Notes under the pieces: generated by a model | Seen by the model: the letters and a program-made list of their open reading frames with translations, nothing else | Database searches by the model: none | Told to the model about the DNA's origin: nothing | NCBI GenBank assembly: GCA_946886475.1 | Contig: CAMPIQ010000031.1 | Coordinates: 1-27,407, forward strand | Length of the DNA stretch: 27,407 nucleotides | DNA from: an uncultured Chitinophagales bacterium | GTDB lineage: Bacteria > Bacteroidota > Bacteroidia > Chitinophagales > Chitinophagaceae | Direction of reading: 5' to 3' | Made by a program: the position numbers and the translations under genes | Shown here: positions 8,720 through 16,791 of the stretch, piece by piece | How positions within the stretch are numbered: position 1 is the stretch's first letter | Layout of the letters: each line of letters opens with the position of its first letter

Positions 8720-8744
8720 AGCTAATGGCCACTGGCCATTGGCT
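8720..8744 (+). repeat. Hairpin in the rpoB-rpoC spacer
   Basis: AGCTAATGGC (8720-8729) pairs over 10 positions (one T-G) with GCCATTGGCT (8735-8744) around CACTG. There is no T-run, so it is not a terminator and should not stop transcription into rpoC. Its words (CTATGAGCT just before, TGGCCATTGGCTTC at its end) resemble those in the rplJ-rplL and rpoC-ompH spacers. Confidence 0.6.
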
Positions 8745-8778
8745 TCTAAATTAAAATTCAAAACAGAAATCAGCTAAT

Positions 8779-11700
8779 ATGGCTTTTAATAAAAGAGATA
8801 ATCGTCCGAGACCATCGTTTTCAAAGATTACGATCGGACTGGCTTCTCCAGACAGCATTTTGGAAAAAAGCTTTGGTGAAGTGTTGAAGCCTGAAACCAT
8901 CAACTATCGTACTTACAAACCTGAAAGAGATGGTTTGTTCTGCGAAAGGATTTTTGGCCCAGTAAAAGATTACGAATGTGCCTGCGGAAAGTACAAGCGC
9001 ATACGTTATAAAGGCATCGTGTGCGACCGTTGCGGAGTTGAAGTAACAGAGAAAAAGGTACGCCGCGAAAGAATGGGTCATATCAAACTGGTAGTACCTG
9101 TGGTTCACATCTGGTACTTCAAATCTTTGCCTAACAAAATTGGTTACCTGCTTGGTATGAGCTCTAAAAAATTAGAGACCATCGTATACTACGAACGTTT
9201 CGTGGTGATCCAGTCAGGTATCCGTGCAGATAAGGGTCAGAACTATGGTGATCTTCTCACTGAAGAAGAATACCTTGACATTCTGGATACACTTCCAAAA
9301 GATAACCAGTACCTGCCCGATGAAGATCCAAATAAATTCATCGCCAAGATGGGTGCTGAAGCAGTACATGATTTGTTGGCAAGGATAGACCTTGACCAGC
9401 TATCTTTTGACCTGCGTAATGCTGCAGCCACAGAAACCTCACAGCAACGTAAAGCCGATGCATTAAAGCGTCTTTCTGTTGTTGAATCTTTCCGTGATGC
9501 ACAAACCAGAATTTCAAACCGTCCTGAATGGATGGTGATGCAATACATTCCTGTAATTCCACCTGAATTGCGCCCGCTTGTTCCACTTGATGGTGGCCGT
9601 TTTGCCTCTTCAGACCTGAATGACCTTTACCGCCGTGTGATCATCCGTAACAACCGTTTAAAACGTTTGTTAGAGATCAAAGCACCAGAGGTGATCCTGC
9701 GTAACGAAAAACGTATGTTGCAGGAAGCGGTTGACAGCTTATTTGACAACTCAAGAAAATCAAACGCTGTTAAAGCTGAAGGCGGACGTGCTCTGAAATC
9801 TCTATCCGATGTTCTGAAAGGAAAACAGGGACGTTTCCGTCAGAACCTTCTTGGTAAACGTGTTGACTATTCCGGACGTTCGGTTATTGTTGTAGGTCCT
9901 GAACTGAAACTTTACGAGTGCGGATTACCGAAAGACATGGCTGCTGAATTATTCAAGCCATTTATCATTAGAAAATTAATTGAAAGAGGTATCGTAAAAA
10001 CAGTAAAGTCTGCAAGAAAACTTGTTGACAAGAAAGAAGCTGTTGTTTGGGATATCCTTGAGAATATTCTGAAAGGTCATCCTGTAATGTTAAACCGTGC
10101 ACCAACGCTGCACCGTTTATCCATCCAGGCCTTCCAGCCTAAACTTGTGGAAGGAAAAGCCATTCAATTGCACCCGCTGGTAACCACGGCCTTCAACGCC
10201 GACTTTGACGGTGACCAGATGGCGGTTCACGTTCCTTTAAGCCATGCGGCTATACTGGAAGCGCAATTGCTGATGCTGGCCTCTCACAACATCCTTAACC
10301 CCCAGAATGGTACACCTATCACCCTTCCTTCCCAGGACATGGTACTCGGGTTGTATTATATCTCCAAAGGAAGGAAAACTTCTGAAGCACAGCTGGTCAG
10401 GGGAGAAGGAAAAGCATTTTATAGTGAAGAAGAGGTGATCATTGCATATAATGAGAAGATAATTGACATGCACGCATGGATAAAAGTGAAAACTTATGTT
10501 CGTAGCGATGATGGTATGCTCTCTCTTAAGCTGATCGAAACCACTGTTGGACGTGTATTGTTTAACCAGCACGTTCCAAAAGAAGTTGGATTTGTAAATG
10601 CATTGCTTACCAAGAAAAATCTTCGCGAGATCATTGGCGATATCATTACCATTACCAATGTTCCCAAAACAGCGAAATTCCTTGATGATATCAAGACACT
10701 TGGTTTCCGTACAGCTTTCCAGGGTGGTTTGTCATTCTCAATCAATGACCTGATCATCCCCGACATCAAACAGGAACTTCTGGACAATGCTAAAGCAGAA
10801 GTGGAAGAGGTGTGGGAGAACTATAACATGGGTCTGATCACCAACAATGAGCGTTATAACCAGATCGTGGACATCTGGAGCCGCGTGGATACAAGAATTA
10901 CAGAAACACTGATCCGTGAATTAAGTAGCGATAAACAGGGTTTCAACTCAGTATTCATGATGCTTGACTCAGGTGCCCGTGGATCCAAACAGCAGATCAA
11001 ACAGCTGGCTGGTATGAGAGGATTGATGGCCAAGCCAAGAAAATCCGGATCTACAGGCTCTGAGATCATTGAGAACCCCATTCTTTCCAACTTCAAAGGC
11101 GGATTGAATGTATTGGATTATTTCATCTCAACACACGGTGCCCGTAAAGGTCTTGCGGATACGGCCCTTAAAACTGCCGATGCCGGTTATCTTACACGCC
11201 GTCTGGTTGACGTTGCACAGGATGTAGTAATTACTGAAGAAGATTGCGGAACACTCCGTGGTATAGCCACATCCGCATTAAAAGATAATGAGGACATCAT
11301 TGAACCATTGTCCGACAGGATAGCAGGACGTACTTCCCTGCATGATGTGTACGATCCTATCAGCGAACAACTTCTTGTTGGCGCAGGTGATGCCATCACA
11401 AATGAAATTTCTGAAAAGATCGAAGAGGCAGGAATAGAAATTGTTGAAATACGTTCGGTGCTTACCTGCGAAAGCAAGCGTGGTACCTGCGTAAAATGTT
11501 ATGGTAAGAACCTGGCCACAGGTTACCTGGCACAACGTGGTGATGCAGTTGGTATCATTGCCGCCCAGTCCATTGGTGAACCAGGTACACAGTTAACACT
11601 CCGTACCTTCCACGTGGGTGGTGTTGCGGGATCTGCAGCCGTTGAGTCTACATTAATCGCAAAGTTTGACGGTACCGTGCAGTTTGATGGTCTTCGCAGT

Positions 11701-13074
11701 GTAACTACAGAAAACAATGAAGGAAATAAAGTTCAGGTAGTAATTGGACGTACCGGTGAGGTGCGTATCATGGATACCAAGAACGACCGTTTGTTAATAA
11801 CAAACAACATTCCTTATGGAGCCACATTGCAGGTGAAAGACGGACAGAAGGTAGCCAAAGGAGATGTGATCTGCACATGGGATCCGTTTAACAACGTTAT
11901 CATTGCCGAGATCAATGGTGCTGTGAAGTTTGAAAATGTGATTGAGGGTATTACTTACCGCGAAGAATCTGATGAGCAAACAGGTCACCGTGAAAAGGTT
12001 GTTATTGAAACCAAAGACAAAACAAAGATCCCGTCAGTACTCGTAGAAGGAAAAGATAAAAAATCTTATAACCTTCCTACCGGTTCTCACATCATACCTG
12101 AAGATGGTGAAGAGGTGAAAGCTGGTACCGTTATCGTCAAAATACCAAGGGTGCTTGGAAAGTTGAGAGATATCACGGGTGGTCTTCCACGTGTAACGGA
12201 ATTGTTTGAAGCACGTAATCCTTCTAATCCTGCCATCGTATCTGAAATTGATGGTGTGGTAACGATGGGCGCCGTAAAACGTGGTAACCGCGAGATCATC
12301 ATTGAAGCAAAAGATGGTGTTACTAAAAAATACCTGGTTCCTTTAACAAGACAGATTCTTGCACAGGATGGCGACTTTGTAAAAGCGGGTTCTCCATTAT
12401 CTGATGGCCAGATCTCTCCTCAGGATATCCTGGCTATTCAGGGACCATTTGCCGTTCAGCAGTATGTGGTGAATGAGATCCAGGAAGTGTATCGCCTGCA
12501 GGGTGTGAAGATCAATGATAAGCACATTGAGGTGATTGTAAGACAAATGATGCGTAAGGTATCAATTGTTGATCCGGGAGATACCAAGTTCCTCGAAGAA
12601 GATCTGACTGATAAGTTTGAGTTCCTTGAAGAAAATGACTACATCTACGACAAGAAGGTAGTTACAGAAGCCGGCGAATCAACTAAAATGCGTCCTGGCC
12701 AGATCGTTAGTCTGCGTGAGTTGCGTGAAGAGAATTCAATTCTTCGACGTAACGATAAGAAACTGGCAGAATTCCGCGATGCCCAACCTGCTACTTCAGC
12801 ACCAACCCTGCTGGGTATCACCAAAGCATCACTGGGTGTTCAAAGCTGGATATCCGCAGCCTCGTTCCAGGAAACAACCAAAGTATTGTCTTCTGCAGCC
12901 ATACAGGGTAAAACAGATGATATGCTTGGCCTGAAAGAAAATGTGATCACTGGTCATCTGATACCTGCAGGAACCGGCTTACGCGAGTTCGAGAACATGA
13001 TCGTGGGTAGTAAGGAAGAATATGAATTGCTGCAGACCGCAAGGGAAGCAATGACCTTTGATGAAGAAGAGTAA
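8779..13074 (+). CDS. rpoC: DNA-directed RNA polymerase subunit beta'
   Basis: The 1431-aa protein is a complete beta' subunit. The N-terminal zinc site uses Cys67, Cys69, Cys82 and Cys85 ([13 protein letters not shown]...CDRC). The catalytic loop NADFDGD at 473-479 gives Asp475, Asp477 and Asp479, which hold the active-site Mg ion. Ahead of it is [20 protein letters not shown]. The second zinc site uses Cys823, Cys897, Cys904 and Cys907 ([11 protein letters not shown]). The bridge-helix/trigger-loop region starts near 775 ([20 protein letters not shown]). [20 protein letters not shown] is intact, and the C-terminal omega-contact region follows. The start at 8779 ([17 protein letters not shown]) suits the family. 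A strong terminator follows 22 bp after the stop. Confidence 0.98.
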   Translation: MAFNKRDNRPRPSFSKITIGLASPDSILEKSFGEVLKPETINYRTYKPERDGLFCERIFGPVKDYECACGKYKRIRYKGIVCDRCGVEVTEKKVRRERMGHIKLVVPVVHIWYFKSLPNKIGYLLGMSSKKLETIVYYERFVVIQSGIRADKGQNYGDLLTEEEYLDILDTLPKDNQYLPDEDPNKFIAKMGAEAVHDLLARIDLDQLSFDLRNAAATETSQQRKADALKRLSVVESFRDAQTRISNRPEWMVMQYIPVIPPELRPLVPLDGGRFASSDLNDLYRRVIIRNNRLKRLLEIKAPEVILRNEKRMLQEAVDSLFDNSRKSNAVKAEGGRALKSLSDVLKGKQGRFRQNLLGKRVDYSGRSVIVVGPELKLYECGLPKDMAAELFKPFIIRKLIERGIVKTVKSARKLVDKKEAVVWDILENILKGHPVMLNRAPTLHRLSIQAFQPKLVEGKAIQLHPLVTTAFNADFDGDQMAVHVPLSHAAILEAQLLMLASHNILNPQNGTPITLPSQDMVLGLYYISKGRKTSEAQLVRGEGKAFYSEEEVIIAYNEKIIDMHAWIKVKTYVRSDDGMLSLKLIETTVGRVLFNQHVPKEVGFVNALLTKKNLREIIGDIITITNVPKTAKFLDDIKTLGFRTAFQGGLSFSINDLIIPDIKQELLDNAKAEVEEVWENYNMGLITNNERYNQIVDIWSRVDTRITETLIRELSSDKQGFNSVFMMLDSGARGSKQQIKQLAGMRGLMAKPRKSGSTGSEIIENPILSNFKGGLNVLDYFISTHGARKGLADTALKTADAGYLTRRLVDVAQDVVITEEDCGTLRGIATSALKDNEDIIEPLSDRIAGRTSLHDVYDPISEQLLVGAGDAITNEISEKIEEAGIEIVEIRSVLTCESKRGTCVKCYGKNLATGYLAQRGDAVGIIAAQSIGEPGTQLTLRTFHVGGVAGSAAVESTLIAKFDGTVQFDGLRSVTTENNEGNKVQVVIGRTGEVRIMDTKNDRLLITNNIPYGATLQVKDGQKVAKGDVICTWDPFNNVIIAEINGAVKFENVIEGITYREESDEQTGHREKVVIETKDKTKIPSVLVEGKDKKSYNLPTGSHIIPEDGEEVKAGTVIVKIPRVLGKLRDITGGLPRVTELFEARNPSNPAIVSEIDGVVTMGAVKRGNREIIIEAKDGVTKKYLVPLTRQILAQDGDFVKAGSPLSDGQISPQDILAIQGPFAVQQYVVNEIQEVYRLQGVKINDKHIEVIVRQMMRKVSIVDPGDTKFLEEDLTDKFEFLEENDYIYDKKVVTEAGESTKMRPGQIVSLRELREENSILRRNDKKLAEFRDAQPATSAPTLLGITKASLGVQSWISAASFQETTKVLSSAAIQGKTDDMLGLKENVITGHLIPAGTGLREFENMIVGSKEEYELLQTAREAMTFDEEE

Positions 13075-13096
13075 GATCAGGATATAATTTATATAC

Positions 13097-13126
13097 AATC
13101 CCGGCATACGTGCCGGGATTTTTTTT
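13097..13126 (+). terminator. Intrinsic terminator after rpoC
   Basis: AATCCCGGCA (13097-13106) and TGCCGGGATT (13111-13120) form a perfect 10-bp stem with a TACG tetraloop, followed by T to 13126. It ends the rpoB-rpoC transcript. Confidence 0.95.
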
Positions 13127-13179
13127 ATCCAGCTTAAGCATTCATTCATAGATTAAAATATATTTTATACTGTGAACAA

Positions 13180-13214
13180 ATGGCCGGCATCTGGCAGCTA
13201 TTGGCCAGCGGCTT
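13180..13214 (+). repeat. Degenerate TGGCC-type inverted repeat
   Basis: CTGGC (13191-13195) pairs with GCCAG (13204-13208), inside a stretch (TGGCCGGCATCTGGCAG, then TTGGCCAGCGGCTTC) whose words resemble the rpoB-rpoC spacer hairpin. There is no U-tract. The 226-bp spacer between rpoC and the next gene holds only this, the rpoC terminator and AT-rich sequence. Confidence 0.4.
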
Positions 13215-13300
13215 CTCACGCTTAGTTAACCATTTCACAAATCACATTATTTTCTCACCGTTAGCAACTTATCAAATGTTATTTTGCAAAAAAATCAGGC

Positions 13301-13891
13301 ATGAAAAACGCAGCGCTAATTCTCAATGCTGTTCTCTTAGTTGCAGTAGCAGTTTTATTTTATTTACACTTTTCTGCTAACAGGAAATCAGATCCTGTGG
13401 TTAAGGGTTCTGTTAAAAGGGATACTTCAGTATCCGGATTCAGGATCGCTTATTTTGAACTTGATTCCATTACAAATTCTTTTGCGATGGTGAAAGATGT
13501 AAAAAATGAATTGAGCCGGGAAGAAGATAAAATGAACAGTGAGATGAATCGCCTGCAAAAAATGTACAACGATAAATTAAGTTTTTATCAGAACCAGGGA
13601 GAGATGTCGCAGGTGCAATCTGAAGCAGCCAGCAGGGAGATGATGTCATTGCAGGAAAGGATCCGTAATGAAAAACAAAACCTTGATCAGAAATTTCAGG
13701 ATACCTATATGCGTAAGATGCAGGAAGTAAAAACCAAGATCGAGGATTTCTTAAAAGAATATAATAAAACCAGAGGCTATACTTATATTTTTGCTTACGA
13801 ACCCGGATTCATTTATTTCAGGGATACAACTTATAATGTAACAGCAGACCTTCTTAAAGGGTTGAACGAACAATATTCAAAAAAGAAATAA
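13301..13891 (+). CDS. OmpH/Skp-family periplasmic chaperone-like protein
   Basis: The 196-aa protein starts with a lysine and a hydrophobic segment (about 4-24, AALILNAVLLVAVAVLFYLHF) that acts as a signal anchor. A short linker follows, then FRIAYFELDSITNSFAMVKD (about 47-66), the first strand of the Skp/OmpH fold. Residues about 65-160 form a long charged coiled coil (the tentacles), and the protein returns to a beta element (YTYIFAYEPGFIYF). Skp trimers hold unfolded outer-membrane proteins in the periplasm. No lipobox or clear cleavage site is seen, so it may stay membrane-tethered. The protein is likely self-standing, flanked by terminators on both sides. Confidence 0.85.
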   Translation: MKNAALILNAVLLVAVAVLFYLHFSANRKSDPVVKGSVKRDTSVSGFRIAYFELDSITNSFAMVKDVKNELSREEDKMNSEMNRLQKMYNDKLSFYQNQGEMSQVQSEAASREMMSLQERIRNEKQNLDQKFQDTYMRKMQEVKTKIEDFLKEYNKTRGYTYIFAYEPGFIYFRDTTYNVTADLLKGLNEQYSKKK

Positions 13892-13905
13892 GGAAATTTA
13901 AACCG

Positions 13906-13941
13906 AAAAATCCCGTCATCTAAAATGACGGGATTTTTTTT
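13906..13941 (+). terminator. Intrinsic terminator after the OmpH-like gene
   Basis: AAAAATCCCGTCAT (13906-13919) pairs with ATGACGGGATTTTT (13925-13938) around CTAAA, with T continuing to 13941. It lies 14 bp after the stop. The AATCCCG/CGGGATT core is shared with the rplL and rpoC terminators. Confidence 0.95.
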
Positions 13942-13999
13942 GCAAGCTCCTTTATCCTTAAACCGACAATGCGGGTTATATTTATAAGGACCAGGGGTT

Positions 14000-14007
14000 T
14001 ATTTTTG
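14000..14007 (+). promoter_or_regulatory. Candidate -7 box for the heptose kinase gene
   Basis: TATTTTTG matches TAnnTTTG and ends 23 nt before the ATG at 14031, just after a terminator. No TTG lies at the expected upstream distance. It implies a leader of about 18 nt. Confidence 0.6.
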
Positions 14008-14030
14008 CAGGATAAAGGTTAAAGCAGGTT

Positions 14031-15020
14031 ATGGAAAACTTTGAACAGCTTTTTAAAAAATTTTCCTCCATAAAGGCGGGCGTTATTGGTGATGTAATGC
14101 TGGATAGTTATATATGGGGTGAAGTGGAGCGTATTTCACCTGAAGCGCCCGTGCCTGTGGTTACGCTCAAAAAGAAAGATCATAGGATAGGTGGAGCCGG
14201 GAATGTTGCACTTAACCTGCAATCACTTGGAGCAAAACCTTATGTCATATCCGTAACAGGTGATGATGCTGAAGCGGATATGCTCAACGCTTTATTATCT
14301 GCTAAGGAAATAGACCACAGTTATTGTGTAAGAAGCAGGCAAAGGATCACCACAAATAAAACAAGGGTCATCTGCCGTAACCAGCAAATGATGCGCCTGG
14401 ACGGGGAGATCACCAATGACCTGGAAAATGATGACCAGCAAATGCTGATAGAGCGTTTTCAGAAATTTCTTGAAGATGAAAAGCCTGATATTGTTATCCT
14501 CGAGGATTATAATAAAGGCATACTCACAGAAACCGTTATCAGGGTTGTGGTTTCAATGTGCAAAACCGCCGGCGTGCTTACAGCAGTGGACCCGAAAAGA
14601 AAAAACTTCTTTGAATTTAAGCATGTTGATATTTTCAAACCCAACCTTAAAGAAGTTAAGGAAGCGCTGAACTTTGTTTTCCAGGATCCAAATCTTCTGT
14701 TATTACAGGATGCACATAGCCAGATGTCTCATTTATTAAAGCACCATATTTCATTGATCACCCTTTCGGAAAAGGGGATATTTTACAACAATGAGAAGGC
14801 ATCTGCCATCATCCCGTCACACCTTAGAAATATTGCCGATGTATCGGGTGCCGGTGATACGGTTATTGCAGTTGCAGCACTGGTTTACAGTGTAAGCAGG
14901 AATGTTCACCTGATGGCGGAAATGGCAAATATTGCAGGCGGTTTGGTATGCGAACAGGTAGGCACAGCGGCCATCGATAAAATTAAATTACTTCATGAGT
15001 GTGAATTATTACTTTCCTGA
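14031..15020 (+). CDS. D-glycero-beta-D-manno-heptose-7-phosphate kinase (RfaE1/HldA type)
   Basis: The 329-aa protein is a PfkB-family sugar kinase matching the kinase half of HldE. It phosphorylates heptose 7-phosphate at C1 on the way to ADP-heptose for LPS core. Early motifs are GDVMLDSYIWGEVERISPEA (about 19-38) and PVPVVTLKKKDHRIGGAGNVA, the GGAGN substrate-binding turn. IVILEDYNKGILT and VDPKR follow. The PfkB C-terminal signature DVSGAGDTV is at 270-278, with catalytic base Asp276. The nucleotidyltransferase domain of the bifunctional enzyme is absent and not encoded nearby, so the pathway is split. It is followed by ispD after 166 bp with a separate candidate promoter. Exact substrate is inferred from family resemblance. 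Confidence 0.85.
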   Translation: MENFEQLFKKFSSIKAGVIGDVMLDSYIWGEVERISPEAPVPVVTLKKKDHRIGGAGNVALNLQSLGAKPYVISVTGDDAEADMLNALLSAKEIDHSYCVRSRQRITTNKTRVICRNQQMMRLDGEITNDLENDDQQMLIERFQKFLEDEKPDIVILEDYNKGILTETVIRVVVSMCKTAGVLTAVDPKRKNFFEFKHVDIFKPNLKEVKEALNFVFQDPNLLLLQDAHSQMSHLLKHHISLITLSEKGIFYNNEKASAIIPSHLRNIADVSGAGDTVIAVAALVYSVSRNVHLMAEMANIAGGLVCEQVGTAAIDKIKLLHECELLLS

Positions 15021-15118
15021 TTTGAAGCCCTAAAAATGCAATAGTTCACCTGTAATTGGATATTTTCGTTTTCCGGATAAGATCCTGTAAAAGCTCATAT
15101 GTTAGATATGTCAAAATA

Positions 15119-15126
15119 TATTTTTG
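15119..15126 (+). promoter_or_regulatory. Candidate -7 box for ispD
   Basis: TATTTTTG fits TAnnTTTG, 60 nt upstream of the ispD ATG (15187), in a 166-bp AT-rich spacer. No TTG at the canonical spacing was found. Confidence 0.5.
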
Positions 15127-15186
15127 ATATTTCTCTTCAACCAGAACAATTGAGATAAGATGAACAGGAATTAATTTAAAGCATTC

Positions 15187-15876
15187 ATGAAGAAGTACGC
15201 AATTATAGTAGCCGGGGGTACCGGGTCAAGAATGGGGAGTGCGATCCCAAAACAATTTTTATTACTCAACGATAAACCTGTTTTATATTATACGCTTAAA
15301 GCTTTTCTTGAAGCTTATAATGATTTGCAGCTCATATTGGTCTTTCCCGAAGAATACCAGGATATAGGGAAAGAGATCATCGATGCTTATTTTGATTATA
15401 GCAGGATACAGGTAACTTTTGGCGGCGACACCCGTTTTCATTCGGTGCAGAATGGTTTAAAGCTGGTAAATGGTGAAGCCATTGTATTTGTACACGATGC
15501 CGTACGGTGTCTGGTAAGCATTGAACTGATTCATCGTTGTTATGAGAATACACTGCACATGGGCAGTGCGGTTCCTGTAGTGCGTGCAAAGGACAGCGTC
15601 CGCATGCTGAATGAAGAAGGAAATGATAACGAGGTATTGGACCGGAATAAAGTGGTGTTTGTTCAAACACCCCAAACCTTTCACAGCAAGATCTTATTGC
15701 CGGCTTTTGAAATAGATTATAAAGAACGTTTTACGGATGAGGCTACAGTGGTTGAAGCATTTGGTCTGAAGATATCACTGGTGGAAGGAGAGGAGAACAA
15801 TATTAAAATTACCAGACCCGTTGACCTGCAGATTGCCGGGGCACTTCTTGAGGAGTTGGAAAACTCTGAAAGCTGA
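15187..15876 (+). CDS. ispD: 2-C-methyl-D-erythritol 4-phosphate cytidylyltransferase
   Basis: The 229-aa enzyme joins CTP and MEP in the third step of the MEP isoprenoid pathway. The CTP-binding signature IIVAGGTGSRMGSAIPKQFL (6-25) includes Arg15 and Lys22, which correspond to the catalytic Arg/Lys pair. FGGDTRFHSVQNGL, FVHDAVRCLVS and AVPVVRAKDSVR are the other family blocks, ending with NIKITRPVDLQIA. The HDAVRCL segment lacks the proline found in the common HDAxRP form. The length fits IspD (about 230). Its TGA stop directly abuts the stop codon of the convergent acyltransferase gene, with no intergenic base. Confidence 0.95.
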   Translation: MKKYAIIVAGGTGSRMGSAIPKQFLLLNDKPVLYYTLKAFLEAYNDLQLILVFPEEYQDIGKEIIDAYFDYSRIQVTFGGDTRFHSVQNGLKLVNGEAIVFVHDAVRCLVSIELIHRCYENTLHMGSAVPVVRAKDSVRMLNEEGNDNEVLDRNKVVFVQTPQTFHSKILLPAFEIDYKERFTDEATVVEAFGLKISLVEGEENNIKITRPVDLQIAGALLEELENSES

Positions 15877-16791
15877 TCAGCGCTTGAATAAACGTACATA
15901 CCACGGTAACCGGTTTAAACGGATGGCCATGTAATTTTCTTCTTTTGCACCAAAGCTGCTGTAAAAAAATGCAAGGTTCCTGATATCACTGCCTTCAAAA
16001 TCGAGGAACAGTTCATTACCTGAATGTTCTTTTATAAAATGATCGATCAGTAAATGCGATGCTCCAAGGGTTCTGCCATTTGGATGATTCCCTACCAGTA
16101 TGTAATAAGCCCTGTTGTAAGAAAAAACAAAAGCTGCTGAAGCAATCAGTTCATGCCGGCTGGAAAAAACACCATAACAAATTGCCTGATCTTTTTCCTG
16201 AAAATGTTTGTACAGGTTTTTGAAGTTTTTTATATCGCTGGTCCTGATTGGTGAATTCTGGTAACCGGCCAGGGAAATTACATCCTCAATATCAATATCA
16301 TTTTTGCCATAGCAGCCATATTGAAGGCATCTTTTAATATTCCTGCGGGTATTTTCTCTGAAGTTCTTAATTATCAGGTCGTATTCAGGACTGAGGTTAA
16401 GAATGTAATTTTTTCTTTCATATAATTCAAAGCCCTCAATGGCAAATCGGTTATCATGGTTTAACGGAAACTCCCAGAGACTGAATTTTTTTGGAATGGC
16501 AGATAAGAATTTTTTTAATAACTCCTTATTCACAGAGGCACTGAATAACCCAAGTTGAGCAGTTAGAAAGGGCTGGTATAAATAATAAAAACCGGATTTC
16601 CTTCTCCATGGCAAAGGCATTACTGCTTCATAATTATCCAGTACAAGTGCGTCCCAGTTATCTGCCATATGATCGAGATAAACTGACTGTGCGTATACCA
16701 GTCTGTTGCAGGCCATGTTAATGCAATTATCCCAGAGAGACCTGTTGATCTCATGGCTTTGGAGATACAGTATTTTACTTCCTTCAGGCAT
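15877..16791 (-). CDS. FemAB/GNAT-like acyltransferase
   Basis: The 304-aa protein resembles the GNAT-fold acyltransferases related to FemAB/BioF2. The N-terminal half contains WDALVLDNYEAVMPLPWRRK and YYLYQPFLTAQLGLF. A helical, basic stretch NFRENTRRNIKRCLQYG follows (about 143-159), then the second GNAT-like half (AICYGVFSSRHELIASAAFV, AYYILVGNHPNGRTLGASHL). The last part has LFLDFEGSDIRNLAFFYSSFGA, typical of this family. There is no signal peptide, so it is cytoplasmic. FemAB relatives add amino acids to peptidoglycan or acylate sugars; the acceptor here is unknown. Its ATG directly follows the TAA of the M1 peptidase gene, so translation is probably coupled. It is the last gene of the minus-strand operon. 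Confidence 0.7.
   Translation of the reverse strand: MPEGSKILYLQSHEINRSLWDNCINMACNRLVYAQSVYLDHMADNWDALVLDNYEAVMPLPWRRKSGFYYLYQPFLTAQLGLFSASVNKELLKKFLSAIPKKFSLWEFPLNHDNRFAIEGFELYERKNYILNLSPEYDLIIKNFRENTRRNIKRCLQYGCYGKNDIDIEDVISLAGYQNSPIRTSDIKNFKNLYKHFQEKDQAICYGVFSSRHELIASAAFVFSYNRAYYILVGNHPNGRTLGASHLLIDHFIKEHSGNELFLDFEGSDIRNLAFFYSSFGAKEENYMAIRLNRLPWYVRLFKR

Noticed and set aside
8720..8744. Terminator between rpoB and rpoC
   Set aside because: The hairpin is good but has no U-tract and would cut an essential operon.
13180..13380. 66-codon frame before the OmpH-like gene
   Set aside because: It covers an inverted repeat and overlaps the OmpH-like gene in another frame; composition does not look coding.
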